Assembly (NCBI GenBank): GCA_902494715.1
Contig: CABUUJ010000009.1
Span: 1 to 44,960 of the forward strand
Reading direction: 5' to 3'
Origin: an uncultured Collinsella sp.
GTDB lineage: Bacteria; Actinomycetota; Coriobacteriia; Coriobacteriales; Coriobacteriaceae
DNA length: 44,960 nucleotides
Of this stretch, positions 32,769 to 41,474 are shown in pieces. The notes under the pieces are model-generated. The model did no database searches and was not told the DNA's origin. It saw only the letters and a list, made by a program, of their open reading frames with translations. Position 1 is the first letter of the stretch, and each line of letters opens with the position of its first letter. Both the position numbers and the translations under genes were made by a program.

Positions 32769-35492
32769 ATGGCAGCAACGGATATCGAGCGCGGACTCTC
32801 GACCGCCGAGGTCGAGGAGCGCATCGCCGCCGGTAAGATCAACCGCAACATGGAGCTCAAGACCAAGTCGGTCAAAGAGCTCATCATCGAGAACCTCTGC
32901 ACGCTGTTCAATTTGATCAACGTGATCTTGGCGTTCCTGGTCATTTTGACCGGTTCGTTTAAGAATCTGACGTTCCTGTTCGTGGTGTTCCTCAATACCG
33001 CCATTGGCGTCATTCAGTCCATGCGTTCCAAGAAGATGGTTGATAAGCTCACGCTGCTGACCTCCAAGAAGGCCATCGCGGTGCGCGACGGCGCCGAGGT
33101 GGAGCTCGACTTGGACCAGATCGTGCTCGACGACATCATTCGCTTGGGGCGCGGCGACCAGATTCCCGCCGACGCCGTGGTGGTTTCGGGCGAGGCACTC
33201 GTGAACGAGAGCCTGCTGACGGGCGAGAGCGACCTTATTAAGAAACAGCCCGGTTCCGAGCTCATGAGCGGTAGCTTTATCGACTCGGGCCTGCTGCGCG
33301 CCCGCGTGATTCATGTCGGCGCCGACAACTACGTGGCCAAAATTAATAACGAGGCCAAGTACGTCAAAAAGGTCAATTCCGAGATCATGAACGCGCTTAA
33401 CGCCATCGTGCGCTTTGCGAGCATCATCATGATCCCGCTCGGTTTGGCGTTGTTTGCCTCGAGTGTGAGCGAGCTGTGGGATGCCGCGGGAACCCCGGGC
33501 GATAGCGCGCTTTCGTGGTGTTTCTCCGAGCTGTTGGCTGGTCATGTGCCTTCGTCGGCGCTGCTGTCCACGGTGGGCGCCCTGCTGGGCATGATCCCGC
33601 AAGGCCTGGTGCTGCTGACCTCGTCGGTGCTCGCCATCGCCACGGTGCGCCTGGCCCGCCGCAAGGTGCTGGCGCAGCAGCTCTACTGCATCGAGACGCT
33701 CGCTCGCGTCGACGTGCTGTGCCTGGACAAGACGGGCACCATCACGTCGGGCCGCATGGAGGTCGAGGGCACGTATCCGCTGCCGGTTGAGGGCGTGAGC
33801 CTAGGCGCCGGCTCGGACGAGGCGGCCGTTCCCGTCGATACCACGGTGCTCGATTTTGCGCTGGCTAACGTCGCGCGTGCGACTTCGGCCGATGCCAACG
33901 AGACCTGCCAGGCGCTGCTCAACTATTACGCCGATCGCCCGGTCGAGGTGTCTGAGCCGCTGTCGGTCATTCCGTTCTCGTCGTCTAAAAAATGGAGTGG
34001 TGCTTCGTTTGCGCAGGGCTCCTATGTGATGGGCGCCGCGCAGTTTGTGCTCTCTGATCGTGCGTTTGCCCAGGTCGAGAATCGGGTGGCCGAGCTTGCC
34101 GATACCTGCCGCGTGCTCGTGGTGGCGCGCGTGGACGGCTTTACGCCCGATGGCGATATGGTGGGCGAGGCCGAGCCCGTGGGCTTTGTGACCATCCGCG
34201 ACGAGATCCGTACCTCGGCGGCCGAGACCATCGGCTACTTTAACGAGCAGGGCGTGACCCTCAACGTGATCAGTGGCGACGACCCGCGTACGGTGTCGTC
34301 GATCGCGCGCGTGGTGGGCGTGCCGGGGGCGGACGCTTATGTGGACGCCACGACGCTCGATACGCCGGCCAAGCTCGATGCCGCAGTGGACCGCTACCAT
34401 GTCTTTGGTCGTGTGACCCCGCAGCAGAAGCGCGAGCTCGTGCAGGCGCTCAAGCGCCGAGAGCACACCGTGGCCATGACGGGCGACGGCGTCAACGACG
34501 TGCTGGCGCTTAAGGAGGCCGACTGCTCCGTGGCCATGGCGGCCGGCTCCGATGCCGCGCGCAACGTGGCCGAGATCGTACTCGTCGACAACGATTTTGC
34601 CTCGATGCCCGCCGTGGTGGCCGAGGGCCGTCGCTCCATCAACAACCTGCAGCGTTCGGCGTCGCTGTTCCTGACCAAGACGCTGTTCTCGATGGGCCTG
34701 GCGGCGCTGTGCATCGCGCTGCCGCCGTACCCCTTCGAGCCCATCCAGATGACGCTCATCAACTTCCTCTGCATCGGCGCGCCGGGCTTTGTGTTGGGCC
34801 TGGAGCCCAACAATGCTCGCGTGAAGGGTGCGTTTTTGACCAACGTGCTCAAGCGTGCACTGCCAGCGTCGATTGCGGTCATTTTGGCTGCGGCGCTTGA
34901 TATCTTTGTGGCGCGCGTGTTTGGCTTTAGCCAGCTCACGCTGTCTACGATGTGCCTGCTTACGTCGTGCGCGGCGAGCGTCAGCCTGATCTGGCGGATC
35001 TCGCAGCCGCTCACGCCCTTACGTGTGGTGCTCTTTGTGTTTGTAGTCGCCGGCATCTTGGTGGGCGTTATCGGGTTCCCGGGGCTGCTGTCCATCGCCA
35101 ACCTGTCGATGGGTCAGATGGTTATCTTGGCTGTCATCGTGGTCTTTACCTGCTCGGTGTTCTTTAAGCTCGCCACGATGGTGGATTCGCTCAAGCCGCG
35201 TCGTCGTCATGCCGCAACTGGTTTTGGCCGCGGTGTGCGCGTCCGCCTGGGTCGCGGTGGCGGCAAGGTGAGCTCGACGGGCTCGACGGCCGAACGTTTT
35301 GCCAAGCGCGTCGCCGCCGACATGGCGCAGCGCCGCGAAGATCGCACCGCTCGCGAGGCCGAGGCCCGCGCACTCGAGGGCGTGGCCCAGGCCCAGCCCA
35401 AGAAAAAGAAGAGTACCGGAGCCAAGCGCTCTCGCGTGACCAAGTCCGCCCAAGGCATCAAAGTCTCGATGCCAAGCAAAAAGAAGAAGTAG
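32769..35492 (+). CDS. Cation-translocating P-type ATPase, CtpE-like
   Basis: A 907-residue membrane pump. The actuator region has LTGES, the phosphorylation site is DKTGTIT (Asp about 320), and the hinge reads MTGDGVNDVLALKEADCSVAM. Membrane helices flank these in the usual P-type order. The segment MIPQGLVLLTSSVLAIATVRL before the phosphorylation site matches CtpE-type ATPases, reported to take up calcium, but has PQG where PEG is typical, a change in a cation-site motif. The C-terminal 90 residues are a basic, low-complexity tail rich in Lys, Arg and Ala, probably cytosolic. ATG 32769 is preferred on family grounds; GTG 32754 and ATG 32757 are also in frame. Confidence 0.88.
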   Translation: MAATDIERGLSTAEVEERIAAGKINRNMELKTKSVKELIIENLCTLFNLINVILAFLVILTGSFKNLTFLFVVFLNTAIGVIQSMRSKKMVDKLTLLTSKKAIAVRDGAEVELDLDQIVLDDIIRLGRGDQIPADAVVVSGEALVNESLLTGESDLIKKQPGSELMSGSFIDSGLLRARVIHVGADNYVAKINNEAKYVKKVNSEIMNALNAIVRFASIIMIPLGLALFASSVSELWDAAGTPGDSALSWCFSELLAGHVPSSALLSTVGALLGMIPQGLVLLTSSVLAIATVRLARRKVLAQQLYCIETLARVDVLCLDKTGTITSGRMEVEGTYPLPVEGVSLGAGSDEAAVPVDTTVLDFALANVARATSADANETCQALLNYYADRPVEVSEPLSVIPFSSSKKWSGASFAQGSYVMGAAQFVLSDRAFAQVENRVAELADTCRVLVVARVDGFTPDGDMVGEAEPVGFVTIRDEIRTSAAETIGYFNEQGVTLNVISGDDPRTVSSIARVVGVPGADAYVDATTLDTPAKLDAAVDRYHVFGRVTPQQKRELVQALKRREHTVAMTGDGVNDVLALKEADCSVAMAAGSDAARNVAEIVLVDNDFASMPAVVAEGRRSINNLQRSASLFLTKTLFSMGLAALCIALPPYPFEPIQMTLINFLCIGAPGFVLGLEPNNARVKGAFLTNVLKRALPASIAVILAAALDIFVARVFGFSQLTLSTMCLLTSCAASVSLIWRISQPLTPLRVVLFVFVVAGILVGVIGFPGLLSIANLSMGQMVILAVIVVFTCSVFFKLATMVDSLKPRRRHAATGFGRGVRVRLGRGGGKVSSTGSTAERFAKRVAADMAQRREDRTAREAEARALEGVAQAQPKKKKSTGAKRSRVTKSAQGIKVSMPSKKKK

Positions 35493-35595
35493 CTACGCGC
35501 CCTGGCGATGTTGAATTGGTGCCTTGTTCCTGTGGGGCCGTGGCGATGTTATGCTCTAACCTCGATTGTTTGAATTGCTTCGAAAAGAGGATGCC

Positions 35596-36738
35596 GTGAT
35601 CTGCCCGCATTGCCTTAAGACTATCGAGGACGGCGCCTCGTTCTGCCCCTACTGCAACGCCTATGTGGGTCCGGGCGATGGCCCCGAGCACACCGAGTTC
35701 GTGTTCTGTGAGGGCTGCGGTGCCCGTCTTTCTCCGCATGATCGTACGTGCCCCAAATGCGGACGCCCCGCTCCGGGCATCCTCTCCGAGGACGCGGCCG
35801 CATCCGACCTGGCAGCGGGCCGCACGGCGGGCTTTCCGCGCCTAACGCAAGAGCAGATCGATACCGAGGTGCCGCATGCGCCCGCCTCTGCCGCTGCGGT
35901 GCTTTCGGACGCCGCCGATCCTAACGAGACTTGCGTGCTGCCGGCTTTCGATAAGGATTTCGGTATCCCCAAGGTCGATATTCCCACGCCGGTTTCCCTG
36001 CACGACGATGCTCAAAAACCCAAGCGCAAGGTGCATCCCGACGAGGACGCCTATCACAAGCACAAGCGTCATATCCCCAAGCCGCTCATCGTCATCGTGG
36101 TCCTTGCAGTCGTTTGCGGTGGTGCCTATTGGTTCGTGACGACCGATCCCATGGGTGTCATGCCTGGCTTCTATGACCAGTTTGGCCAGGCCGCGCAGAC
36201 GACCTTCCCCACGCGCCAAAAGGGCGAGGCGAATGAGGACGATACCAAGCAGGACGATTCTGCCGAGGTGGTCCAGGAAGAAACCGTGCTCACCGATGAT
36301 CAGCTCTATACCAGGCTCGACGGTCTGTATCAGACCATCGTGTCCTACGGTGACGAGGACCAGATCGGCGAGGTCATCGATTCCTTTAACAACGGCTATC
36401 TCCGATCGCCGCTGTCCACCCGTCAGGAGCTGTCGCAGAGTGCCTACGCCCTGCGCGACCAGATCAAAAAGACGCAAGATGAGCTCAGCAACCTTAAGTA
36501 TCAGGACGATACGGTCTATGCGGATGACATCGCCCACTTAAAGCAGCTTGCCGAGTGGATGTTCGAGCGTGTCGACGTGATCTGCCAGAGTTGGGACATC
36601 TCGCTGGCCATTCCCGATGGCGAGTCGATGAGTTCCCACCAAAGCGAGATCCTGGCGCCCATCGCGCAGGGCGGCAACAGCGCGCTGAACCAGTACGACG
36701 CCAATGTGGGTTCCTGGAAGCCGCAGCAGCGTTCCTAA
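35596..36738 (+). CDS. Zinc-ribbon membrane protein of unknown function
   Basis: Two zinc ribbons open the protein: CPHC...CPYC (residues 3-19) and CEGCG...CPKCG (about 39-57). A disordered acidic and basic linker follows, then one transmembrane helix (KPLIVIVVLAVVCGGAYWFV, about residue 163-182), and an extracytoplasmic region of about 190 residues with helical segments. GTG 35596 is selected because AAAGAGG lies just upstream and the protein then starts directly at the first ribbon; the frame extends to TTG 35566. The topology suggests a cytosolic metal-binding or protein-binding sensor coupled to an outside domain. TTGTTC-17-TGTTAT near 35529 may be its promoter. Confidence 0.72.
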   Translation: MICPHCLKTIEDGASFCPYCNAYVGPGDGPEHTEFVFCEGCGARLSPHDRTCPKCGRPAPGILSEDAAASDLAAGRTAGFPRLTQEQIDTEVPHAPASAAAVLSDAADPNETCVLPAFDKDFGIPKVDIPTPVSLHDDAQKPKRKVHPDEDAYHKHKRHIPKPLIVIVVLAVVCGGAYWFVTTDPMGVMPGFYDQFGQAAQTTFPTRQKGEANEDDTKQDDSAEVVQEETVLTDDQLYTRLDGLYQTIVSYGDEDQIGEVIDSFNNGYLRSPLSTRQELSQSAYALRDQIKKTQDELSNLKYQDDTVYADDIAHLKQLAEWMFERVDVICQSWDISLAIPDGESMSSHQSEILAPIAQGGNSALNQYDANVGSWKPQQRS

Positions 36739-36776
36739 AATTAGTTCGCCATAGTCGGCATAACCTACGTGCGCAA

Positions 36777-36806
36777 TTGATGTAAGCGCATGCTTATTGC
36801 TACAAT
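36777..36806 (+). promoter_or_regulatory. Promoter of the cyclophilin gene
   Basis: TTGATG (36777-36782), an 18-base spacer and TACAAT (36801-36806) lie 39 bases before the ATG. Confidence 0.65.
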
Positions 36807-36845
36807 TCGTACAAATATGCTTTAAACGCACGAGGAAGGAACCAC

Positions 36846-37388
36846 ATGTTTGGTTTTAAGAAAGAGCTCTACACGCCCGAGTATCAGCTTGCCGGCGACG
36901 AGTGCGCCGTTATCGAGACGTCGAAGGGTACCATCAAGGTCAAGTTTGACGGCGAGGGCGCTCCCATTCATGTCGCGAACTTCTGCGAGCTTTCCACGAT
37001 GGGTTTCTATGATGGCCTTAAGTTCCATCGCTATGTGCCCGGCTTTGTCATTCAGGGCGGCGACCCCAATACCCGCGATATGTCCGGCGCCGACGTCGCT
37101 GCCGGTCTTGAGGGCCCCGACGGCATGCCCGGTACCGGTGGTCCCGGCTATTGCATCAAGGGCGAGTTTGCCACCAATCCGCGCAACAGCCATGTCGATG
37201 GTGCCCTTGCCATGGCACGCTCCATGGACCCCGATTCCGCGGGTTCGCAGTTCTACTTCTGCCTGGGTGCCCAGCATAACCTCGATTCCGGTTACACCGT
37301 CTTTGGTACCACGGTCGAGGGTCTCGATGTGATTTCGCAGCTGCGTGCCGGCGACGAGATCGTCCATGTCGAGATCGTTCACGAGTAA
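36846..37388 (+). CDS. Peptidyl-prolyl cis-trans isomerase, cyclophilin type
   Basis: It speeds proline isomerisation in folding proteins. The 180-residue cyclophilin has the core motifs FHRYVPGFVIQGGDP, ALAMARSMDPDSAGSQFYFCL, and HNLDSGYTVFGTTVEGLDV, including the catalytic Arg in the first. No signal peptide is present, so it acts in the cytosol. AAGGAA precedes the ATG. The TPR gene starts 11 bases after its stop, suggesting one transcript from the promoter at 36777. Confidence 0.95.
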   Translation: MFGFKKELYTPEYQLAGDECAVIETSKGTIKVKFDGEGAPIHVANFCELSTMGFYDGLKFHRYVPGFVIQGGDPNTRDMSGADVAAGLEGPDGMPGTGGPGYCIKGEFATNPRNSHVDGALAMARSMDPDSAGSQFYFCLGAQHNLDSGYTVFGTTVEGLDVISQLRAGDEIVHVEIVHE

Positions 37389-37399
37389 AGGGGACTTCC

Positions 37400-38704
37400 T
37401 TGAATAGCCAGCTGATCCAACAGGGCCGCGCCGCTTACCGCGCGGGTGATTTTTCCGCTGCAGCCCAGATGCTTGGGGCGGCAAAAACTCCCGATGAGAT
37501 TATGGGCGAGGCCGATCACCTTCGTGGCAACGCCTTGATGCACCTGGGCATGTATGCCGAGGCCGCCGAGGCCTACGCCGCTGCCCTCAATGACGGCACC
37601 TACGGCAAGCGCGGCGCGCTGCTCACCAACCGCGGCAAGGCACTCGCCGCCGTGGGCGACTACACGACGGCCGCTCAGGCGTTCTCTGCTGCTACGCAGG
37701 ATGCTTCCTATGCCACGCCGTTCAAGGCCTATCTGGGCCTGGGTAACGCGCTGTTCCAGTCGGGCGACTATGCCAACGCGGGTACTGCCTTCCGTCAGGC
37801 CGCCATCGACGGCGCCAATCCGGCTCCTGCCGCCGCACTCGGCGAGCTCGGTCGTTGCTTCATTAAGCTCGGCCGTCCGGCGGATGCCGTGGAGACCTAC
37901 CGTACGGCTATCGACTTTGCCGGTCCCCGTGACGACACGCGCGCGCTCAACGCCGGCATGGGTCAGGCGCTTTCTGCCGCCGGCCGTCCCTCCGACGCAC
38001 TCGACGCCTTTAACGCCGCTACTGCCGATGGCATCTACCAGCTCACCTCCGAGCAGGCCGACGAGCTTGCCCGCGTGCATGATTCGCTTGCCGCGCTGTC
38101 TGCCCAGACGGCTATGGCCACGGCTCCGGCGCGCGCGATGGACGCTCCTGCCGTCGATCCGCTCGATCCTACGGGCGCGACCGGTCAGTTTATGCCCGAT
38201 CCCTCGGACACCGGCTTCTTTACGCTGTCCGAGTCCGAGATGGTCCAGCAGGACCGTCAGGATCGTAAGCAGGCCAAGGTCCGTCGTCGCCATCGCCACA
38301 CGGGTCTCAAAGTCTTCATCGTGCTGCTTCTGCTCATTTTGATTGCTGCGGGCGGTCTGGGCTTTGCCTACACGCGCGGCTTTGGCTTCCCCTCGCAGGA
38401 GTCGGTTATCACCGATCTGTTCCAGGCTGCCGGCGACGGTGACACCGCAAAGGCCGAGTCTTGCCTTGCATCGAGCCTGTCCGAGGACGCCAAGTCTATG
38501 ATCATCTCCTCGATTCCGCAGGGTGCCACCGTGTCCGTCGAGGGCATGGATCAGTCCATGACCGAGACGACCGCCAAGGTGAAGGCATCGCTGTCCAAGG
38601 GCGGCGAGCAGGAGTACACCGTCAAATTCGTGCGCTCCGACAACCATATCGGCTGGGCCGTTTCCTCGCTCGATATGGATTTCTCGGCTGCTGACAACCA
38701 GTAG
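37400..38704 (+). CDS. TPR-repeat protein with one membrane helix
   Basis: About 434 residues. The first 230 are alanine-rich helical TPR repeats (for example AAEAYAAALNDGTYGKRGALLTNRGKALAAVG). A transmembrane helix (GLKVFIVLLLLILIAAGGLGFAY) lies near residue 305-327, and the last 100 residues form an outside domain resembling DUF4878/lumazine-type stress domains (SVITDLFQAAGDGDTAKAESCL). TTG 37400 is used, preceded by AAAGGGG. It resembles the zinc-ribbon gene product upstream in having a cytosolic interaction module, one helix and an outside domain. Function unknown. Confidence 0.75.
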   Translation: MNSQLIQQGRAAYRAGDFSAAAQMLGAAKTPDEIMGEADHLRGNALMHLGMYAEAAEAYAAALNDGTYGKRGALLTNRGKALAAVGDYTTAAQAFSAATQDASYATPFKAYLGLGNALFQSGDYANAGTAFRQAAIDGANPAPAAALGELGRCFIKLGRPADAVETYRTAIDFAGPRDDTRALNAGMGQALSAAGRPSDALDAFNAATADGIYQLTSEQADELARVHDSLAALSAQTAMATAPARAMDAPAVDPLDPTGATGQFMPDPSDTGFFTLSESEMVQQDRQDRKQAKVRRRHRHTGLKVFIVLLLLILIAAGGLGFAYTRGFGFPSQESVITDLFQAAGDGDTAKAESCLASSLSEDAKSMIISSIPQGATVSVEGMDQSMTETTAKVKASLSKGGEQEYTVKFVRSDNHIGWAVSSLDMDFSAADNQ

Positions 38705-38725
38705 TGACCTTATGGGATTTAGCTT

Positions 38726-38758
38726 TGCCCGGTGCTTCACCGCAAGTGAGGTGCCGGG
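38726..38758 (+). terminator. 14-bp hairpin after the TPR gene
   Basis: GCCCGGTGCTTCAC (38726-38739) pairs with GTGAGGTGCCGGGC (38745-38758), with three wobble pairs, around CGCAA. It separates the TPR gene from mreB. The T-run is very short. Confidence 0.6.
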
Positions 38759-38819
38759 CTTGCGCTAGTATGATGAGCTAGTAGTTTTCCAGCAATCATC
38801 CAACACATCAGGAGTTGCG

Positions 38820-39863
38820 TTGTTTTCTTTGATGGATATGTTCTTCGGTAGCTATGCGGGCGATCTTGCCATCGACCTCGGCACCGCAAATACGCTTGTC
38901 TCCGTGCGCGGCAAGGGCATCGTCATTCGCGAGCCCTCTGTTGTCGCCATCGACAAGAACGACGAGCGCATCCTGGCGGTCGGTATCGAGGCAAAGCGCA
39001 TGCTCGGCCGTACGCCCGGCAACATCGTGGCCGTTCGTCCCCTGAAGGACGGCGTCATCGCCGACTTCGATGTTACCGAGGCCATGCTTCGCTACTTTAT
39101 CGACAAGGCGTCCGAGAAGCGCTACCCGTGGACCCCGCGTCCGCGCGTTGTCGTCTGCGTTCCCTCCGGCGTCACGTCGGTCGAGAAGCGTGCCGTCTTT
39201 GAGGCCACGATCCAAGCCGGTGCCCGCCAGGCCTACCTGATCGAGGAGCCCATGGCCGCCGCTATCGGCGCCGATCTGCCCGTCGAGGAACCCACCGGCT
39301 CCATGGTCATCGATATCGGCGGCGGTACCACCGAGGTCGCTGTTATCGCCATGGGCGGCATCGTCGTCTCGCAGTCCATCCGTATTGCCGGTGACGAGTT
39401 CGACCAGGCCATCCTCACGCATGTTCGTGATGCCTACAACCTGGCCATCGGCGAGCGTACAGCAGAGGACATCAAGATCAAGGTCGGCTCCGCCGTGCCG
39501 CTCAAGGACGAGCTCGATGTCGAGGTCAACGGCCGTGACGTGATCACGGGCCTGCCCAAGACCGTGCGCATCGAGAGCGAGGAGATCCGTCGCGCGCTCA
39601 ACAAGCCGCTCGACGAGATGGCCAAGGCCGTTAAGGACGCCCTCGATGCCACGCCGCCCGATCTTGCCTCTGACCTTATGTACTACGGCATTTTGCTGAC
39701 CGGTGGCGGCGCGCTGCTGCGCGGTCTCGACGTGCGCCTGCGCGATGAGACCGGTGTTTCGGTCAACGTCAGCCCCACGGCGCTCGATAACGTCGTTAAC
39801 GGCTGTGCCCGCGTGCTCGAGGCCAATGCGTTTGATGGCGGCTTCGTCCAGACCAATGCTTAA
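38820..39863 (+). CDS. mreB: Rod shape-determining protein MreB
   Basis: An actin-like filament former that positions lateral wall synthesis. It begins MFSLMDMFFGSYAGDLAIDLGTANT (phosphate-1 loop), with VCVPSG, MVIDIGGGTTEVAVI (phosphate-2) and LLTGGGALLRGLD (adenosine) in the standard order, and is 347 residues long. TTG 38820 is chosen because AGGAG lies six bases upstream. It heads the mreBCD-mrdA-rodA series, whose genes are separated by only 9 to 21 bases. Confidence 0.97.
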   Translation: MFSLMDMFFGSYAGDLAIDLGTANTLVSVRGKGIVIREPSVVAIDKNDERILAVGIEAKRMLGRTPGNIVAVRPLKDGVIADFDVTEAMLRYFIDKASEKRYPWTPRPRVVVCVPSGVTSVEKRAVFEATIQAGARQAYLIEEPMAAAIGADLPVEEPTGSMVIDIGGGTTEVAVIAMGGIVVSQSIRIAGDEFDQAILTHVRDAYNLAIGERTAEDIKIKVGSAVPLKDELDVEVNGRDVITGLPKTVRIESEEIRRALNKPLDEMAKAVKDALDATPPDLASDLMYYGILLTGGGALLRGLDVRLRDETGVSVNVSPTALDNVVNGCARVLEANAFDGGFVQTNA

Positions 39864-39884
39864 TTTCCAAAAGGTGGATTCCAT

Positions 39885-40883
39885 TTGGCACGATCTTCGG
39901 GTTTCTCCACAAATCTGAATACCAAGCGACAATCAACGGGTATGCGCCCGTTGATTGTTTTCAGCCTGATTTCGGTGTTGCTGCTCACGTTTTACATCCG
40001 CGAGGGCGAGGCAGGACCGATTCATGCGGTGCGTTCGGGCGTAACGACGATTACCTCGCCGGTGCGCTTTGTGGGTTCGGCTGTGGCGGCTCCCTTCAAT
40101 GCGATCGGCAACGTGTTCTCTAACCTTACGGCGTCGCAGGACACGCTCGACGAGCTTAAGAAGCAAAACGAGGAACTGACCTCTAAGGTTGCTGAGCTCT
40201 CCGAGGCTCAAAAGACCGCCGAGCGTCTGGAGGGGCTGGTCGGGCTGCAGTCGACCTACAACCTCAAATCGACCGCTGCTCGTATCGTTGGTGCCTCCGG
40301 CGATGCCTGGACCTCGACCGTTACCATCGACAAGGGCTCTGCCGACGGCCTTACCATCAACATGCCCGTGACGAGTTCTGCCGGTGTTATCGGCCAGATT
40401 ATCGAGGTATCGGCTAAGACATCGACCGTGCGCCTGATTGGCGACGAGAACTCGGGCGTGTCCGCCATGGTGCAGGACACGCGCGCCCAGGGTATGCTTC
40501 AGGGTCAGGCTGACGGCACGCTGCGTCTTGAGTACGTGAGCGTCGACTCCGACGTTAAGGTTGGCGACATCATCGTAACCTCGGGTATTGGCGGTGTGTT
40601 CCCTAAGGGTCTACCGCTCGGCACCGTCTCGTCGGTCGAGAAATCGGCAAACGACGTGTACTACACCATTGTGGTGCGCGCTCAGACCACGGCCGAGAAC
40701 AACGAGGAAGTGCTGGTCATCACCTCGCTGACCGACGAACAGTCGGCCTCGGATGAGGACGTGAACACGGCCAACAGCACGCCGCAGGGAACGTCGCGCG
40801 ACGCTGCGACCAAGACGAAGGACGAGAGTTCGGATGACGGTTCCGACACGTCCGAGACGACCGATTTTGACTCGAGCGAATAG
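39885..40883 (+). CDS. mreC: Rod shape-determining protein MreC
   Basis: A single N-terminal helix (RPLIVFSLISVLLLTFYI), a coiled coil (residues 80-110, DELKKQNEELTSKVAELSEAQK) and a two-lobed beta domain with the GLTINMPVTSSAGVIGQI and VGDIIVTSGIGGVFPKGLPLG motifs identify MreC, the outside scaffold linking MreB to PBP2. The last 45 residues are acidic and serine-rich, probably disordered. TTG 39885 follows AAGGTGG. Confidence 0.95.
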   Translation: MARSSGFSTNLNTKRQSTGMRPLIVFSLISVLLLTFYIREGEAGPIHAVRSGVTTITSPVRFVGSAVAAPFNAIGNVFSNLTASQDTLDELKKQNEELTSKVAELSEAQKTAERLEGLVGLQSTYNLKSTAARIVGASGDAWTSTVTIDKGSADGLTINMPVTSSAGVIGQIIEVSAKTSTVRLIGDENSGVSAMVQDTRAQGMLQGQADGTLRLEYVSVDSDVKVGDIIVTSGIGGVFPKGLPLGTVSSVEKSANDVYYTIVVRAQTTAENNEEVLVITSLTDEQSASDEDVNTANSTPQGTSRDAATKTKDESSDDGSDTSETTDFDSSE

Positions 40884-40894
40884 GGGGCATGTCC

Positions 40895-41461
40895 ATGGAT
40901 CTACACGAGCAGGGGATGAGCTCCCGCACGTTTGTGATCGCCGCCATCGTGTGTGTGCTGCTGCAGGCAGGCCTGGCACCGCAGATCTCCATTGCGGGCG
41001 GTCGCGTCAACTTCATGATTATCCTGGTGTGCCTAAGCGTGTTCTCGGGCGACCCGACCCGTGCCGTCGTGTGCGGTTTTTGCAGCGGCTTGTTTTATGA
41101 CCTGTCCGCTGCCGTGCCGGTGGGCGTTATGTCGCTCCTGCTGACCGTGGGTTCTTTTGCCCTGGTGCACAGCGCCGTCGGTCAGACGGGCGGTACCCCG
41201 AGTGCGCGCGGCGTTAACGTGGGCGCCTTTGCGCTCGTCATTAATGTGATTTACAGCATCATCTTGCTGTTTATGGGTTTGGAGACGAGCTTTGTCGTGG
41301 CGATCTTCGGCCATGCGCTGCCGTCCTCGATCCTGACGGGTCTGGTTGCCATTCCGTTTTTGATGTCCGGCGTCGTGCCGCAGTCCGGCTATGGATTCTC
41401 CGCACGTGGCGGACGCCAGACGGGTATGCGCTTTAAGCCCAAGACCCGCAAGCTCAAATAG
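40895..41461 (+). CDS. mreD: Rod shape-determining protein MreD
   Basis: A 188-residue membrane protein of about five helices (RTFVIAAIVCVLLQAGLAP first), whose GLFYDLSAAVPVGVMSLLL segment is the MreD signature. AGGGGG seven bases upstream selects ATG 40895 over ATG 40889. It lies between mreC and mrdA as in most rod-shaped bacteria. Confidence 0.92.
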   Translation: MDLHEQGMSSRTFVIAAIVCVLLQAGLAPQISIAGGRVNFMIILVCLSVFSGDPTRAVVCGFCSGLFYDLSAAVPVGVMSLLLTVGSFALVHSAVGQTGGTPSARGVNVGAFALVINVIYSIILLFMGLETSFVVAIFGHALPSSILTGLVAIPFLMSGVVPQSGYGFSARGGRQTGMRFKPKTRKLK

Positions 41462-41474
41462 GGGAGGCCCGTAG

